A DNA stretch of 64,000 bases, taken from NCBI GenBank assembly GCA_003993805.1, contig RSEF01000001.1:98026541-98090540 (forward strand). Direction: 5' to 3'. The translations under genes were made by a program, and so were the position numbers. Under the pieces are notes generated by a model. It was not told the DNA's origin. It worked only from the letters and a program-made list of their open reading frames with translations, and made no database searches. Below are positions 24,721 through 36,900 of the stretch, one piece after another (the stretch's first letter is position 1; each line of letters starts with the position of its first letter). The DNA is from Himantopus leucocephalus (Eukaryota > Chordata > Aves > Charadriiformes > Recurvirostridae).

Positions 24721-27700
24721 TCGCTAGAAAACGCCGTCCTAGATGGTCTAAGCAGCACCGTGGGAGCCGGCTGTGGGGAGTGGGAGTGGGAGCCGGCTGT
24801 GGGGAGTGGGAGCCCCCTGGCACTTTGTGATAGAGGAGGGCATAGATAGAAAAGTTGCAGGATGCAAAGATGTGAAGTTGCAGCGCTGGTTAGTTTGTTC
24901 CAATGAAACTGCTGCTACCTGAGCAAACTGCATGCGCTGTGGAGTTTAATTTTGGGGGGGGGAAGAAAGGTTGTAACCTATCCCCTTTGGGGAAGAGGGA
25001 GAGAGGGACCCGCGTGACCCTTCAGTCCTCGATCCATGGTCCTGCCCCAGCTTGCCAGGGGTGAGAATCCCCCGGGAAGCACTCCAGGATCCAGTGCATT
25101 TGCTCCTCCTCGGCTGCCAGAGTTGAGCATCACGCAGCACCCCGAGGCTCGGGCACGTCTCCGGGAGGGCGGCTCATGGAGCCCTCACCCAGGCCTGGAT
25201 TTTCCGCTGCCCCACAGGTGCTCTGCAGCCTGAGAGGGGCAGGGAGGAGGCCAAGGAAACCGGATCCGTGGTAACCAGGAGCTGTCAGTGTTGAGTTGCA
25301 GCTGGCATTTCTTACGCATCCTTAATGTATCTGCCACATCGCCTCACCCTCCTGGTGCCGGAGCATTGCGTATCCCTCTCTTGTTGCAGACCCCTGTACT
25401 TGCACAGTTTCCAAGTAGCGCTTTCTGCCCAGAGTCGGTCGTGCCTCCAGTTCTGGAGCTGCACCTCTCAACCCCTGAGCGAGCCTCACCACCGTCTGCA
25501 GGGAGCCCCGGCTGGCAGACCTCGTGGAAACCTTGATGTGACCCTGTCCCTTGACGGGACGCTTGCTTTTCCCAGCAAAGGGACAAGCAGCCTGAGCAGG
25601 GGACCACTGGGTGCAGTTTGGCAGCCTGCAGCACCCAGGAGGTGAGACAGATGAGCCGTGGACATCTCCAGCTTTCAGAGCCTTGAATTAAATCTGACTC
25701 CTGGGGGAAATATTCCCTGCTTCTCAGTCAGCAGAGGCAAGGTGAAAGAGCTGCGACGCTCTGTTCTGCCTTCTCTTTTGGGGATAAAATGTGTCACTTG
25801 ATTTCCAAAATCCTGCCTGATTTAAAAGAAAAAAATGAAGATGCCGATCTTGTTAGGGTTAGCTTTGCAGCCTGGCTATCGTAGCCCTGCTTGTGAAAAC
25901 ACGGGTGTGCTGCTGCTGCCAAGGCTGTGAGGGGCAGGTGTCTGATTGCACGAAGGAGCAGCTCGAGCTTTCTGCCAGCTTTGGAATGGGAGAGCTCTTG
26001 AGGGCATAAGCTCCATCTGAAATGTAACTGTATGAAAATATCCCCTCTGCGGCCCCTTCCATCTCTGCATCTGATAGCTCAGCAGCGATCAGCTTCAGTG
26101 GGGGTGAACCTCTGCTTTTTAATTAAGTCATACACACCTCAACCACAAGGTAGATCTCGCTTGTAAATCAAAATACTAAATCATCAGGCTTTTTAACCTC
26201 TAAATCATGGCAGCTCTCTGAAGATGGTACAGAGAGAAAAAAATGCAGGCTACACCTCCCCATAAAGCTGTTTAGCTCGCTGGAGTTCATCAGGCTGGTG
26301 CAAACACCCTGAAGGCAGAGGGAGCTGATGGTACGAGGGATGCTGGAGCTGCCAGCAGTGCTCGGGGCTGAGCCGTGCCTCACAGCAGCGTATTGGGGCA
26401 TGCACACAATGTGGGAAGCAGCAGTATTTGATGGGAATGGCCTGGGAAAAGGCAGGTTTTTGAAGGAGGTCATGTCCATGGCCAGAGGGAAGCAGGAGAG
26501 GACCACATAGGCGGTAGAGGCAATGTGGATGGGCAGGGACCCCAGTTCCTGAGCACTGAGACCTGTTGCTGCTGCACCGAAACGCTGTCACGGTGCCTTG
26601 AATCAGCATCCCGCTGGGCAAGTGCGAGCGTCACACAGCCAACAGGGCGTCCTGCAGCATCCTTGTCCTGGGACAAGGTGCCAGCCTCCCTGGGACAGGG
26701 ATGCGGGAGTGACCCCTGGCAGGGATCCAGGACTGACCAGCCTTGCAGACGGGGGCTCGGCTGCTTCCCCCACAGTGGCTACCCAGGATGAAGGGACAGC
26801 AAAATGTGGGGCGGGTGCTCGGGGATTTTTGCATGCCTCCAACGTTTCTTCTCCTTGGGTGCTCCCGGCAGCCTGGCGGGCAGGAGCCGTGTTTCTGCGG
26901 GCACAGGCCATAGTGTCTGCGCAGTCTGGACCTGCCACCAGCTGGGGCCATTTCCGCCTCTTGTGATGAAGTTGCCGTTCAGTAGGGAAATGGTCGTGTG
27001 TTTCTGGAGAGGCAGCCCCTGCTGCCCCACTTTTGGGTCATCCGCCACGTGCCTGGCACTTTGGATGGGGACCCTCCTGGCCCGGGGCTTGGGGACAAAC
27101 GGGGAGGTTGCCCTGTGGAGGCAAAACAGCATCTATGAGTGTGGTTTCCCACTAATAAATGAAATGATTGATGAAGTTATTACGGAATAATGAAACCCCA
27201 AGATTTTGCCCAAAGTGGTGAAAAACCGCTGCTTGGCCTCATTGTTCATGCAGCGCGGCTGCTGGGGCGTTAACGCACTGCAGCCTCCACCTGGGGGACA
27301 GAGGCTTGGGCATGGGAAAGGGCTGAGGAGCAGCACCACATCTCAGAGCTGGGCTTGGGGCATGTCCCCTGTCCCATTTCTGGTGGGGGAGCTGTGCCCA
27401 CCTTAGCCCCGAGTGGTGAGGCTGCTGTCATGCAGCAGAGATCCCGCCACCCCTCTCGTTCAGCACAGAAAGATGGGCTTCCACCTGGGGGTACCAATGG
27501 TGCCACTTAAATTCAGTGGGAAGGAGCTTTCTGTGGGGTTTCTGGCTGTTTCCCACTGCAGCTGGGCACTGTGTGCGGGGAGCCATGTCCATCCAGCCGG
27601 CACAAGTGGGGATGAGCTCGGGACGATGGGTGGTGGGGTCCCAACGCTTGGGCTTCCAGACACTTCAGAAAGGCAGAAACCTGGAGGTTTATGCTCATTT

Positions 27701-30449
27701 CATCCATGTGCTGCGCGGCTGCTGCTACAGCCAGGCACGTGGGAGGGCTTGGGTTTTTGGGTGTCACAGAGTTGCCCAGTGGCAGCTCCAGGCATTTGGC
27801 TCACCTCCCCATCAGCTCTGGTCATGTTGATCCCATCTGCAGCAAGTTGTTGGTATTTCCTCCCAGTTTTCCTTCCTTTGAGCATTTCCAATCTAGTCTG
27901 TCTCTATTTCTCACATGCCTATCATTGTATAGCAATTAGAGAGTTAGAAGTCTTATCAGGTCCCTGGTGGGAGATCGGTGAGTTGGCTCCTAGCAGGACC
28001 GTGTGGTGGTTCAAAAAAGTCATGACTTTTTTTGCATGGAGGTTTCTTTAAATTCAAAACATAAACCACAGAACCAAAAAGAGCTGGGTGGGTATTCAAC
28101 CTGCATTTAAAAAGTTAAAAAGACTAGACACAGAGCTAAACGTGCCAGCCCGGTGCCATCATCCCAAGCTGAGGGACCTACAGTGGACAGACATGCAGCG
28201 CTGGGGTGATCGGTAAGATTAGCGTTCAGAAGCGATTGCCTTCATGATCGTGGGAGATGCTATCAGAAATGGATAGGAGGCTTCAAATTTGCAACTAGCT
28301 TCAGTCAACATGGAATTTCAGGTCTCAGAGTCACCCAGTGAGCTCCCCGTGTGCTGGGAGACAGAAGCAGCTTGTCCTGCATCTCCTGCGTGTAGCAAGG
28401 TCCTGCAGCTCCTGGTGGTTTTAACCCATACCCTGGGTGTGGGTCACGGAGTCGGAGCACAGCAAAGGACACTGCCTGGGTGGGAAGAAGGCCCGATTGG
28501 GGCCCTGTGACATGACCCATCGTGTGGCTGTGCAGTGAGCTAGTTGCCTGTCTACCAGGGATGAAGATATCCGAGAGGCCTGGAGGTGCCTCTGGAAATC
28601 CCAGGGGCAAGAGCGGGATGGAGCAGGAGCATGGCATGGTCCCTGAGAAGTAGGGTGACAGCTTTGCAAATCCCCGGTTTTCCTGGGGACGGAGGCTTTG
28701 TAACCCAGGTTTTAGGATTATGTGATGAGCAGAGTTTCTTGGTTTTCTGTCTTTTTCCTTTTGTGTTTGCAGGGGAAAGTGTGAAAACTCAGATGCTGAA
28801 GTTTTAAATATAAATTAAAAATAAGCTTCAGCTATGCTGTGCATTTTAACTCATGATTTTTAACCAGCTCTGTTGGGGGGGGGGTGTTGCAGTAAGTCTA
28901 GCTTGTGATTTTTTTGATTGCCTTGGGGTTGGCAATATTGCAGGTTTCTCAGGTCAAACAAGAAGCGATCTTGTTGGGCAAGAAGAGCAGAAGGGAAAAA
29001 CAGGAGCCTGTCTCAGAAGCGCCAGTGTTTTCTGAATTGCAAAACCCCATCTCGTGTCATTCATCTTGCTGGAACAGTTATCTGGACGACTTGCCATTTT
29101 AAGCGTGCGGCCCCATGTCCTGTCTAGCTGGGGCTGGTCCCCACCAGCAGACATCCATCTCCAATCAGCAGTGGTAATAGCAGCACGGACCTGCCATGGG
29201 TGAGCCGAGGTCCTCCTGCTCCCCTCCCAGGGAGGAGGAGGAGCGGCTCTGCTCTCTGCACATTGTTCCTTCCACCCCGGTTGCTTTTCTCTGTCTCTCT
29301 GGCGTACAGCAAAGCCACAGGTCGCAGCTGGCCACACAGCCACCTTCCCAAGAGGTTCTTCCCAACAGATGTGCTTCTCCAGATGTGCTCTGCTCTTCCC
29401 TTGCAGAAGTGTATGTGTGCCATTTCACTGTCGGGGCTGATGTGACCAGACAGGATTGCAGGGCTCATGAAAACTGGCACATTTCTGAATGCAGTTGTTC
29501 TGTCGTCTGCCATTTGACGTCTTCAGCTTTCCACCTTTTGATTCACCGAGCTGTGACATCGCCTTGTTCTTTGGGAAGAAGTCTCTCTTTCAACGCTAGA
29601 TCAAAAGGAACCGGTTGGGGTGAAACATTCGTTCTGCCTTCTCTGGGCCCATACACGCTGCATCAGTTTTTCAGCTTCTTTAAGTTTTTTTTTTCCTCTG
29701 CTGTTTCAAAAGAAAGGTTTTGAAGGGAAGAAGAAACTTTGAGAGAGTCCAGATGTGCATTTAGACATCACCAACTGCATCTTTTTTGAGGGATATTTAT
29801 GTGTTAGTCTCCAGTTGCTCAGCATTGGTAGACAGGTAATCCTGGGTCCTGAAGGATCTAAAGAAACAGGTTTTCCAGCCCTGAAGATCAACAGTTGAGA
29901 TGACTGCAATTGCTTTTATCTGAATATTGTTTTTAACAGTCAGTGCTTCCTTTTTACATTAGAAGATGGTGGTGCTAATATTTCTCATGTGGTCCAGTCA
30001 CTTGTTCCCTGTCAACTTCAGGCTTGTTGGATCATGTCCACGCACGTGCCAATGCTCAGCCATGGCACTAGCCACTATGACCCAAACAGCCGGCAGATGT
30101 AATACCAGAGACCGAGGACGGCAAGGGGAGGAGAACAAGACAAGCAGAGCCAGCAGGCTGAGCAAGAGCTTTGCTTCACCTGGTGCTGTGACTGCTTCCA
30201 TGGGGTGTGCGCGCTGTCAGAAACTGCTCTCGTGGTGTTCCCTCATGTGTGTTGTTTGACAATCAAATGGCATCACTCTCTGGCTTCCTTTTTCCCTCTG
30301 TGATGTTCAGGCTAACAGGAGCACAAGGAGGTGTTAATGCCCTCAGCCTTTCTCTTCCTCTTTCTAGCAGCTAAATTTTCTTTTATAATTACCCAAACAA
30401 AAGCCTAATGTTTCTGGAGTGACAAACACAGAAAATGAGAACTAACTCC
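24721..30449 (+). other. GPR156: Probable GPR156 intron 1, left part; no other feature seen
   Basis: If transcription begins in the CpG island, this is intronic. GC content is moderate. Several ORFs of 100-212 codons (the longest at 27,413-28,051) show no family likeness and no splice support. Confidence 0.45.
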
Positions 30450-31168
30450 TCTTGGGTGATGAAGGGATTGAGAGCAGCCCTGTGCAGAATGTCTTGGGGA
30501 TACTGAGGGATATGAAAAATTTGATGTGAGCTGGCAATGTATACTCACAACCCAGAAATCCAACTGCACCCTCGGCTGCATCAAAAGCAGCATGGCCAGC
30601 AGGTCAAGGGAGGTGATTCTGCCCCTCTACTCCACTCTCGTGAGACCTCACCTGGAGTACTGCGTCCAGCTCTGGGGCCCCCAGCATAAGAATGATGTCG
30701 ACCTGTTGGAGTGGGTCCAGAGGAGGGCCACGAAAATGATCAGAGGGCTGAAGCGCCTCTCCTATGAGGACAGGCTGAGAGAGTTGGGGATGTTCAGCCT
30801 GGAGAAGAGAAGGTTCTGGGGAGATCTTATTGTGGCCTTTCAGTACTTAAAGGGGGCTTATAAGACAGAGAAAGGCTTTTTCCAAAGGCCTGTAGTGACA
30901 GGACAAGAGGCAACAGTTTTAAAATGGAAGAGGGTAGATTTGGGTTGGACACGAGGAAGAAATTTTTTACAATGAGGATGATGATGTACTGGATGGACCA
31001 TGTTGCCCAGAGAAGTAGTAGATGCCCCATCCCTGGGAGCGTTCAAGGCCAGGTTGGATGGGGCCTTGAGACACCTGATCTAGTGAAAGACGTCCCTGTC
31101 CACAGCAGGGCCATAGGGCTAGATGAGCTTCGAATGTCCCTTCCAACCCAAACCATTCTGTGATTCTG
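30450..31168 (+). mobile_element. CR1 LINE, sense orientation, 5'-truncated, about 0.72 kb
   Basis: Begins within ORF2 (cttgggtgatgaagggattg). It encodes [27 protein letters not shown] and [11 protein letters not shown] in one frame (30,526-30,975), and ends in the CR1 3' end (cttccaacccaaaccattctgtgattctg). Stops beyond 30,975 separate it from the normal ORF2 end. Confidence 0.94.
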
Positions 31169-31698
31169 CTCTGGAAGTGATCCACCAGAATTGTTGGGCA
31201 TTTTGGCCTTAAAAGAAAAAGCAACCCCCCCCCCCAAAATCCCACAAGTCTCTGCCCTCAAGAGACCCTCGCATTTTAAGGATATGTTTTCTTACCCATG
31301 TTGCTGTCCCCTCAACCGTCACCCAACCTCACCCTGAAGGGCAGTGACCCCCCCGCAGCAACAGTTCCCCTCAGATGTTCTCCAGGCCATGAAGCACCAT
31401 TCCTGACGGCTCTCATGAGATGCAGGAGCCAGGCTGGAAATGCCTGTTGCCTTTCACGACAACCACACTAGTGTTTGCTTTGTTGCATACTAATAAGCGC
31501 TAATTGGCCTTGGCTTGTTATCAACATTGCACAGGAGCTGTTTGTGAAATAGTGAGGTGGGGGCTGGGGAGACCCCAAGGGGCTCCTGTCTTCCACCGAG
31601 GGGTGGCTTCCTGGGGTGGGGTGAGGGCTGAACTGATTCTCCCTGTGGAAACATCTCCATGTGTGAGCCACAGGAGGGCCGTGCCTGCTGGCACGGAT

Positions 31699-31756
31699 GG
31701 ATGGAGCACCGGCCAGGCGCGGGGTGTGAGCACAGGGGATGCTCAGCCAGGAAGCA
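31699..31756. repeat. Copy A of a 58-bp duplicated segment
   Basis: Starts ggatggagcaccggccaggc and ends gctcagccaggaagca. It matches 32,745-32,800 with six substitutions and a single-base indel. I do not recognise the repeat family. Confidence 0.75.
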
Positions 31757-32744
31757 GCCCTGCCAGCCGTGGTAGTGGTCCACCTGGCAGATGGGGTCCC
31801 CCTCTAACACAGCAGGAGGTTACAGGGGGTTATAGGGATTATAGGGAGACCCTTTGTCCCTAAACACACCTGGGGGCATGGGGAGGAGTCGAGCCCTTTG
31901 GGAGGCTGGGCAGCACTTGCCTACAGGTCTTCTCAGCATCAAAGGTTCAGCGTCCCTCTCCTACCCCCATCCCCAGGCACACATGCAGACCCTCCACACA
32001 CTATCTTGTTTACCAGAGTTATCCCTGAACAGCTCACCTGGAGTCTGTCTCCTCCTCTCCGCTGCCCTTCTACCGTTGTCACAATACCTGGGGTTTGCTG
32101 CAGCAGCTGGGTATCTCCTGTACTCTGATCTCTTGGCCTGAGCGATGAAGGGCATGGAAACCTCCAGAGAGTGGTCCTGCTGTGGAGGAAACACCACCAC
32201 GGTTTTCTGCAAGCTAGAGAGTGATGTTTGATGGAGCTGGCTTGCACCACTGCTCTTGGAAAAAAAAAAACCTCTATCATGCTTCTAAGTTCCTAAGTCT
32301 GGGTAACATGTGATATTGTGCTTGTAGGACGCGGTGAGCTGATCTTGCGCTGGGGGCAGTCCTGGTGCAGGCAGGACGGCGTCCAGACCCACGGTACGTC
32401 GGGGCTTCTGCCAGCGGGAGAGTTGGGGTTGTTGCTTTGGAGGTGGCTCTGTTAATTTTGGACACGTGGCCTGCTGACCCTGACGTTTTCAGGCTGGGAC
32501 GTGTAAGCTGAAAAAATTCTAAAGCTGGAAATCAGTTTACATGAGCTGAGAACGACACCCGCGGCTTTTCTGGCGTTTGAATCCTGATTATCCTCCGTGA
32601 AGAACGGCAAGTTTCACACCAGGTCCTGGTGACCACACTTTGTTTTAAATTTACTCTTTCTTTGCTCACATAATGATGGGAAGTTTTCCAAAGAAAGGAC
32701 TTGGAAGGAGAGGGGCTCAAAGCGTCGGGAGTAGTGGCAGGGAA

Positions 32745-32801
32745 GGATGGAGCATCGGCAAGGCGCAGGGTGTGAGCGCAGGGATGCTCAGCCGGGAAGC
32801 A
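32745..32801. repeat. Copy B of a 58-bp duplicated segment
   Basis: Starts ggatggagcatcggcaaggc and ends gctcagccgggaagca. It lies about 1.05 kb from copy A in the same orientation. Weaker similarity continues a little upstream of both copies. Confidence 0.75.
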
Positions 32802-33892
32802 TCCCCAAGGAGCACGATATGGATAATTTTTTTCCTCCCACCTGTTGTTAGGAGCAAATAGGGAGTGAGCTATTGCGCTTCCTCCCCAGCTGCTAACGAC
32901 GGGAGACTTGCTTATGGTCGTGCGCTGGAAGCTAATTAAAACCAGTGACAATGGTAATTGGGTAAAGATGCTTGAGGATAAGTATGACCTCATGTCTAAA
33001 ATGGTAATGAAGGCCTATTAAAATCCCCACCAAAAAGAGAAACGAAAGAGGGAACAGAGGCAAAGGTGGTGCGAGGGGAGGGGGCGCAGGCAGGGACAAT
33101 GCCTGGCAGCCGGAGCACCGGGAGGGATGGGGAGCACGGAGGTGCCAGGCTTTTAAATCTCCTTAATAAACAGCCCGCTCCTCAGCTAGCCGGGTTGCCA
33201 CTGGGGCCGAGCCAGCCAAAACCCTTTGGTACGCGTGTCATTCAAGCGTGTTGCTCCCCTGCATGCCCAGGCTGGGGCTTAGGTCCCATTAGGCGACGGC
33301 AACACTTGTTGCTGTTTGTTGTTGTCTTCACTTGCTGGTTCTTTGCTGGAAGAAGGGGCCGCACCAGAAGAGCGGTGGTGGCTGCCAGGGCGGTGTGGGG
33401 GGGCCTGCGAAGATACGCCCTGAAATTGCACTGGTGTGGGAAAACACATTGGCAGAGGGAAGCCGCAGCGAGCTTGGGGTGACGGGGTGCCATGCTCTGT
33501 CTCAGACTGGCACGGCACCTGATTTCGGCTCCACAGCTGGGGTGTAGGGGCCAGGGGCTGCCCTGACCCCAGCGTGTGTTGGTTTGCAGGGTGGCATAGG
33601 AGGGCTCGGGATGCCACCGTGCTCTGCGGGGACCCATGCCCTGTGCTGACTCGCCTCGCCACAGAGGACACCCCGGGGGACGCCGGGAGGTGGTTGCTCC
33701 CCATCCCATCTCTGGATGTGCAACGCATCGCTTTGGGCAAGTTCGGACTTGGGCTGCCAGTCCCCTTCCCTACACCCTGCTGCCAGGGGGGAGATCCGGC
33801 GTATGCCAAAGGCTTCTTCTCGCTGAAGGAAGCCGACCCTCATCCTTCCGGCAGGGGCGAAGGCACGGCTGGATGACGGCTGAGGATGTGCT

Positions 33893-33997
33893 ATGGAGCT
33901 GGGATTCAACTGCTCTGAGCTCTGTGATGGCAGCTCCAGTTTTGGCAGCCAGGAGCAGCAGCAGCGGGCGCTGCACGAGCTCTGCACCGTCACAGTG
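33893..33997 (+). CDS. GPR156: GPR156 start exon, 35 codons
   Basis: ATG at 33,893 opens MELGFNCSELCD and the exon ends CTVTV at donor gtacgt (33,998), phase 0. It is the weakest-looking exon by length, but the NCSELCD motif, including an N-glycosylation sequon, is characteristic of GPR156. No hydrophobic signal peptide is present. Confidence 0.88.
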
Positions 33998-36900
33998 GTA
34001 CGTACGGAGGTGGGGGAGCGTGCTGGGGCATGAGGTGTTCTCTGCAGAAGTGGATTTGGGTGGAGGGATGGAGAGGGTGGCAGAGAGGCATGGCTGCCAA
34101 GCAGTCCCGGTCCAGCCAGAGGCTGCGTGCTGTCACCTCCTGGGATGGCCTCCAAGACAAGCCCTGCCTAGATGACACTCAGCAGTTAGGCAGAAGGTGA
34201 GGAAGCATCCAAGTCGTGTCAAGCAGCCCTCCTGTGTGTCAGCCAGCATGACAGCTGCTTAGGAGTGGCCTGGGATGGCCTCCTCTGCCCTTGACCTTTC
34301 CCATCCCCTGGAACTTCAAAGCACTTTTCAAATATGAATAGAGCAGGACTTAATTAAAAGTCATCATCTATAATAAATGGTACCTCCCCCCCACCACTAA
34401 GCCAGTAGAAATGACACTGGGATGCACATAGTTGCAGTTGGCTCTGCGTGAGGCTGCTGGATGGACCAGCAAGGCTTGGCCCGCTCGGCTCTCCACCACC
34501 TTCTGCATGACCACAGGCCTTTAATTAGAAGACCGTAAGCTGCTTGGCTCCTCTGGCTCTGGCAGCTGCCTTACAATTAATATTCCCCCTGCTAGGGCCA
34601 GGATTTACTCCGCTCAGTGGCAAACGAAGCGCTCCATCAACTTCAAGTAGCATCAACATCCAAGGAAACAGCAGTCCAGGTGTTGTGTGGGGGGGCGTTG
34701 GGAAAGGAAAGGCGGAGACCACAGGGGTGTTTCTGATCTCTGGGTGGTTGCTGGGAAAAGAGTGCAGCAACGCTGTTGGCAGCAGCCAGCGGTGGAAAGA
34801 TACTGCTGGTGGATGCAGCTGGGAGTGGCGTTTGGGAGCCCCGGGATGCTGAGTCCGCCCTGCTCCCCTTGCCAGGCGTTACCCTCAGGCTTGACCAGGC
34901 AGGCTGCAGAAATAGGATGGCGTTACAGCCTCGTACCAGCCCTGAGCAGCCCCATCAGCCCCTCTGAGCTCCAGGCAGGTGGGAAGACAGCCCTGACTTG
35001 AGCCAAATGACGGGCGTTTTGCACAGTGAGTCCTGGTGTAAGGGGTGGGGGACTGACCTGGCTGACCATCTCCACCGTCTGGTGTGGTCTTAATTTCCCA
35101 GAGAGCTGAAAAGACCCACCAGAGGATGGGGAGAGGGAAGAGGAGGTGGGGAGCAGTTTGCAGGAGGGAGATGCATATCTCCCCAGGGATCCCTCCACGC
35201 TGCTGCAAAGCAACGCAGCTGTATCCCAGCAGAACGTGGCAGCAGCAGCATCGGCTCTGGGCTGGCTGTCTCTCCCAGACGGGGGTTTGCCTTACCCAGC
35301 AGCCCTGTGACCAGCATGGCACCAGCATGTGAGCTGCCACGAGCCCACAGATCAGCCGTGCTTGTGTGGTGGCGACACATTTTTTGTTTTAAGAATTATG
35401 TGTTGGCTTTAATTCTCCAAGCTGGGCCTTGTTCTTGCTCGCCCAGGGGAGATGGAGCGTGGCTGGGGAAGAGGGAGACGAGGCATCGGCTCGCAACGAC
35501 CACCTTACTTCTCCCTGTAGATTTATTTGTAGCAATGCTGGAAGCAGAAACAGCTCAGATCTTGAAGGAAGATTTGGGAGTTTGGGGCAGTGGCAGCTGA
35601 TGGGAAAATAGTCTTCTGCTGTAGAAATTGATTGCAGGCGAACTGGAATACCTCAGAAAGGAATTTTTAAAAAAACAAAAGATTTGTTTGTAACATGCAC
35701 ACATAGTATGTGTGAACGAACCCACACATGCACACCCTGTTAAAAATGCTGGAGTGTTTTAGGTCTGCAGCGGAAATGGGTTTCTTGTTTCACGCAGGAT
35801 CATTTTATCCATCCTATGTTAATAGGGAGATAGCAGAGAATTTTTTCAAATGGACCTTTCATAAGGTTGCTTGTGTGCAAGGAGAGGTGCCTCCGTCATA
35901 CTCACTTTGGGAGTGTCCCTCAAAAGCCAGTTCTCAGCTGATGTCTACCCAGGGCCAAGCTTGTTTCCAGCCAGCTGGGAGACGGGTGGAGCCCAGCTCG
36001 CTGTGTCGCTGCGTAGCGCGTCTGAAAAACGCTGTCCCACTCCCTTTTCTGTGTTTTCTGTGCCAACTGGCAGCTCTGCTGCTGGCTCCCAAGTCACGTC
36101 AGCTGGCTGGGTGGTTATCTGCTGCATGTAGGGGTAAGGGAGGGAACGGCTAGCCAAGGATGCCCTACAAAACTTTCCAAAGAAGCATGTTACAAACTGG
36201 GGTACCATGAGGTCTTTCTCCAGAGATTTCTTTCCAGAGAAGGACAGTGGGGAACTGTTGTCCATATTCCCCTCTCCCACAACCAGGGCTGCCTGAGGTT
36301 TATGAGTCACTTGTACGGCTTCATTACATATTTGGCTAGTTGGCCATAAGAAGAGGGCTTCTGTACCTCCCTCTCTTCCAGTGGGCTCAGTAAGTGGCAG
36401 AGCATGTGTCCTGTCTACATGCATCTCCTTAGCCGTACCAGCAGGTCCTGGTCTTGTGCCAGGATGTCTGCTCGTGAGGAGGGGTTTGGGAGATGTGGTT
36501 TTGAGTCCTTTCTGCCTGAGCAGGAGCACCGGTGGGAGTGACCATGCCAGCAACATCCTCTTCCTTCTTACCCCTTTTGCCTCCCCCAGACGTCTTCTGA
36601 CCGCAGTGGGAAGAGCTCCCCGTCCTTCTCTGCTGCACTCCTGGGAGTTGTGTGGTCGTTCCTGACCGGAGGAGTCCTGCTAGCGGTCTTCTTTCTTGTC
36701 TTCACAATTCGCTTCAGGAAAAACAGGTAAGGGCTTCCCTCTTCTGCCTGTGAGAGTTCCCCGGCGCTGGGGCAGTGGGGTCGGGCTCCTTCAGGGCCAG
36801 ACTCAGCTGATGGCCAGCTAAGGATCAGGACGGTAAAGCCTGAAGGAGCAGCACGGGGCAAGCGAGGGCAGTGCCAGGGATATGGCAGCTTTCTCCATCA

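Larger units (their letters stand above)
31169..33854 (+). other. GPR156: Probable GPR156 intron 1, right part
   Basis: Holds the duplicated 58-bp segment listed separately. It also holds an AT-rich stretch with TAATTA-type sequence at about 32,920-33,020 that could be a regulatory element. Possible acceptors for the start exon are ttggtttgcag ending 33,590 and catccttccggcag ending 33,854. Confidence 0.45.

Noticed and set aside
23452..24849. 465-codon open frame through the CpG island, and minus-strand frames of 264-293 codons
   Set aside because: All consist of Ala/Gly/Pro/Arg runs from the CGG repeat and GC-rich DNA, and two cross an N. There is no protein-like region.
27413..28051. 212-codon plus-strand open frame in the presumed GPR156 intron 1
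   Set aside because: No recognisable family, no splice-bounded core, overlapping ORFs on the other strand of similar quality.
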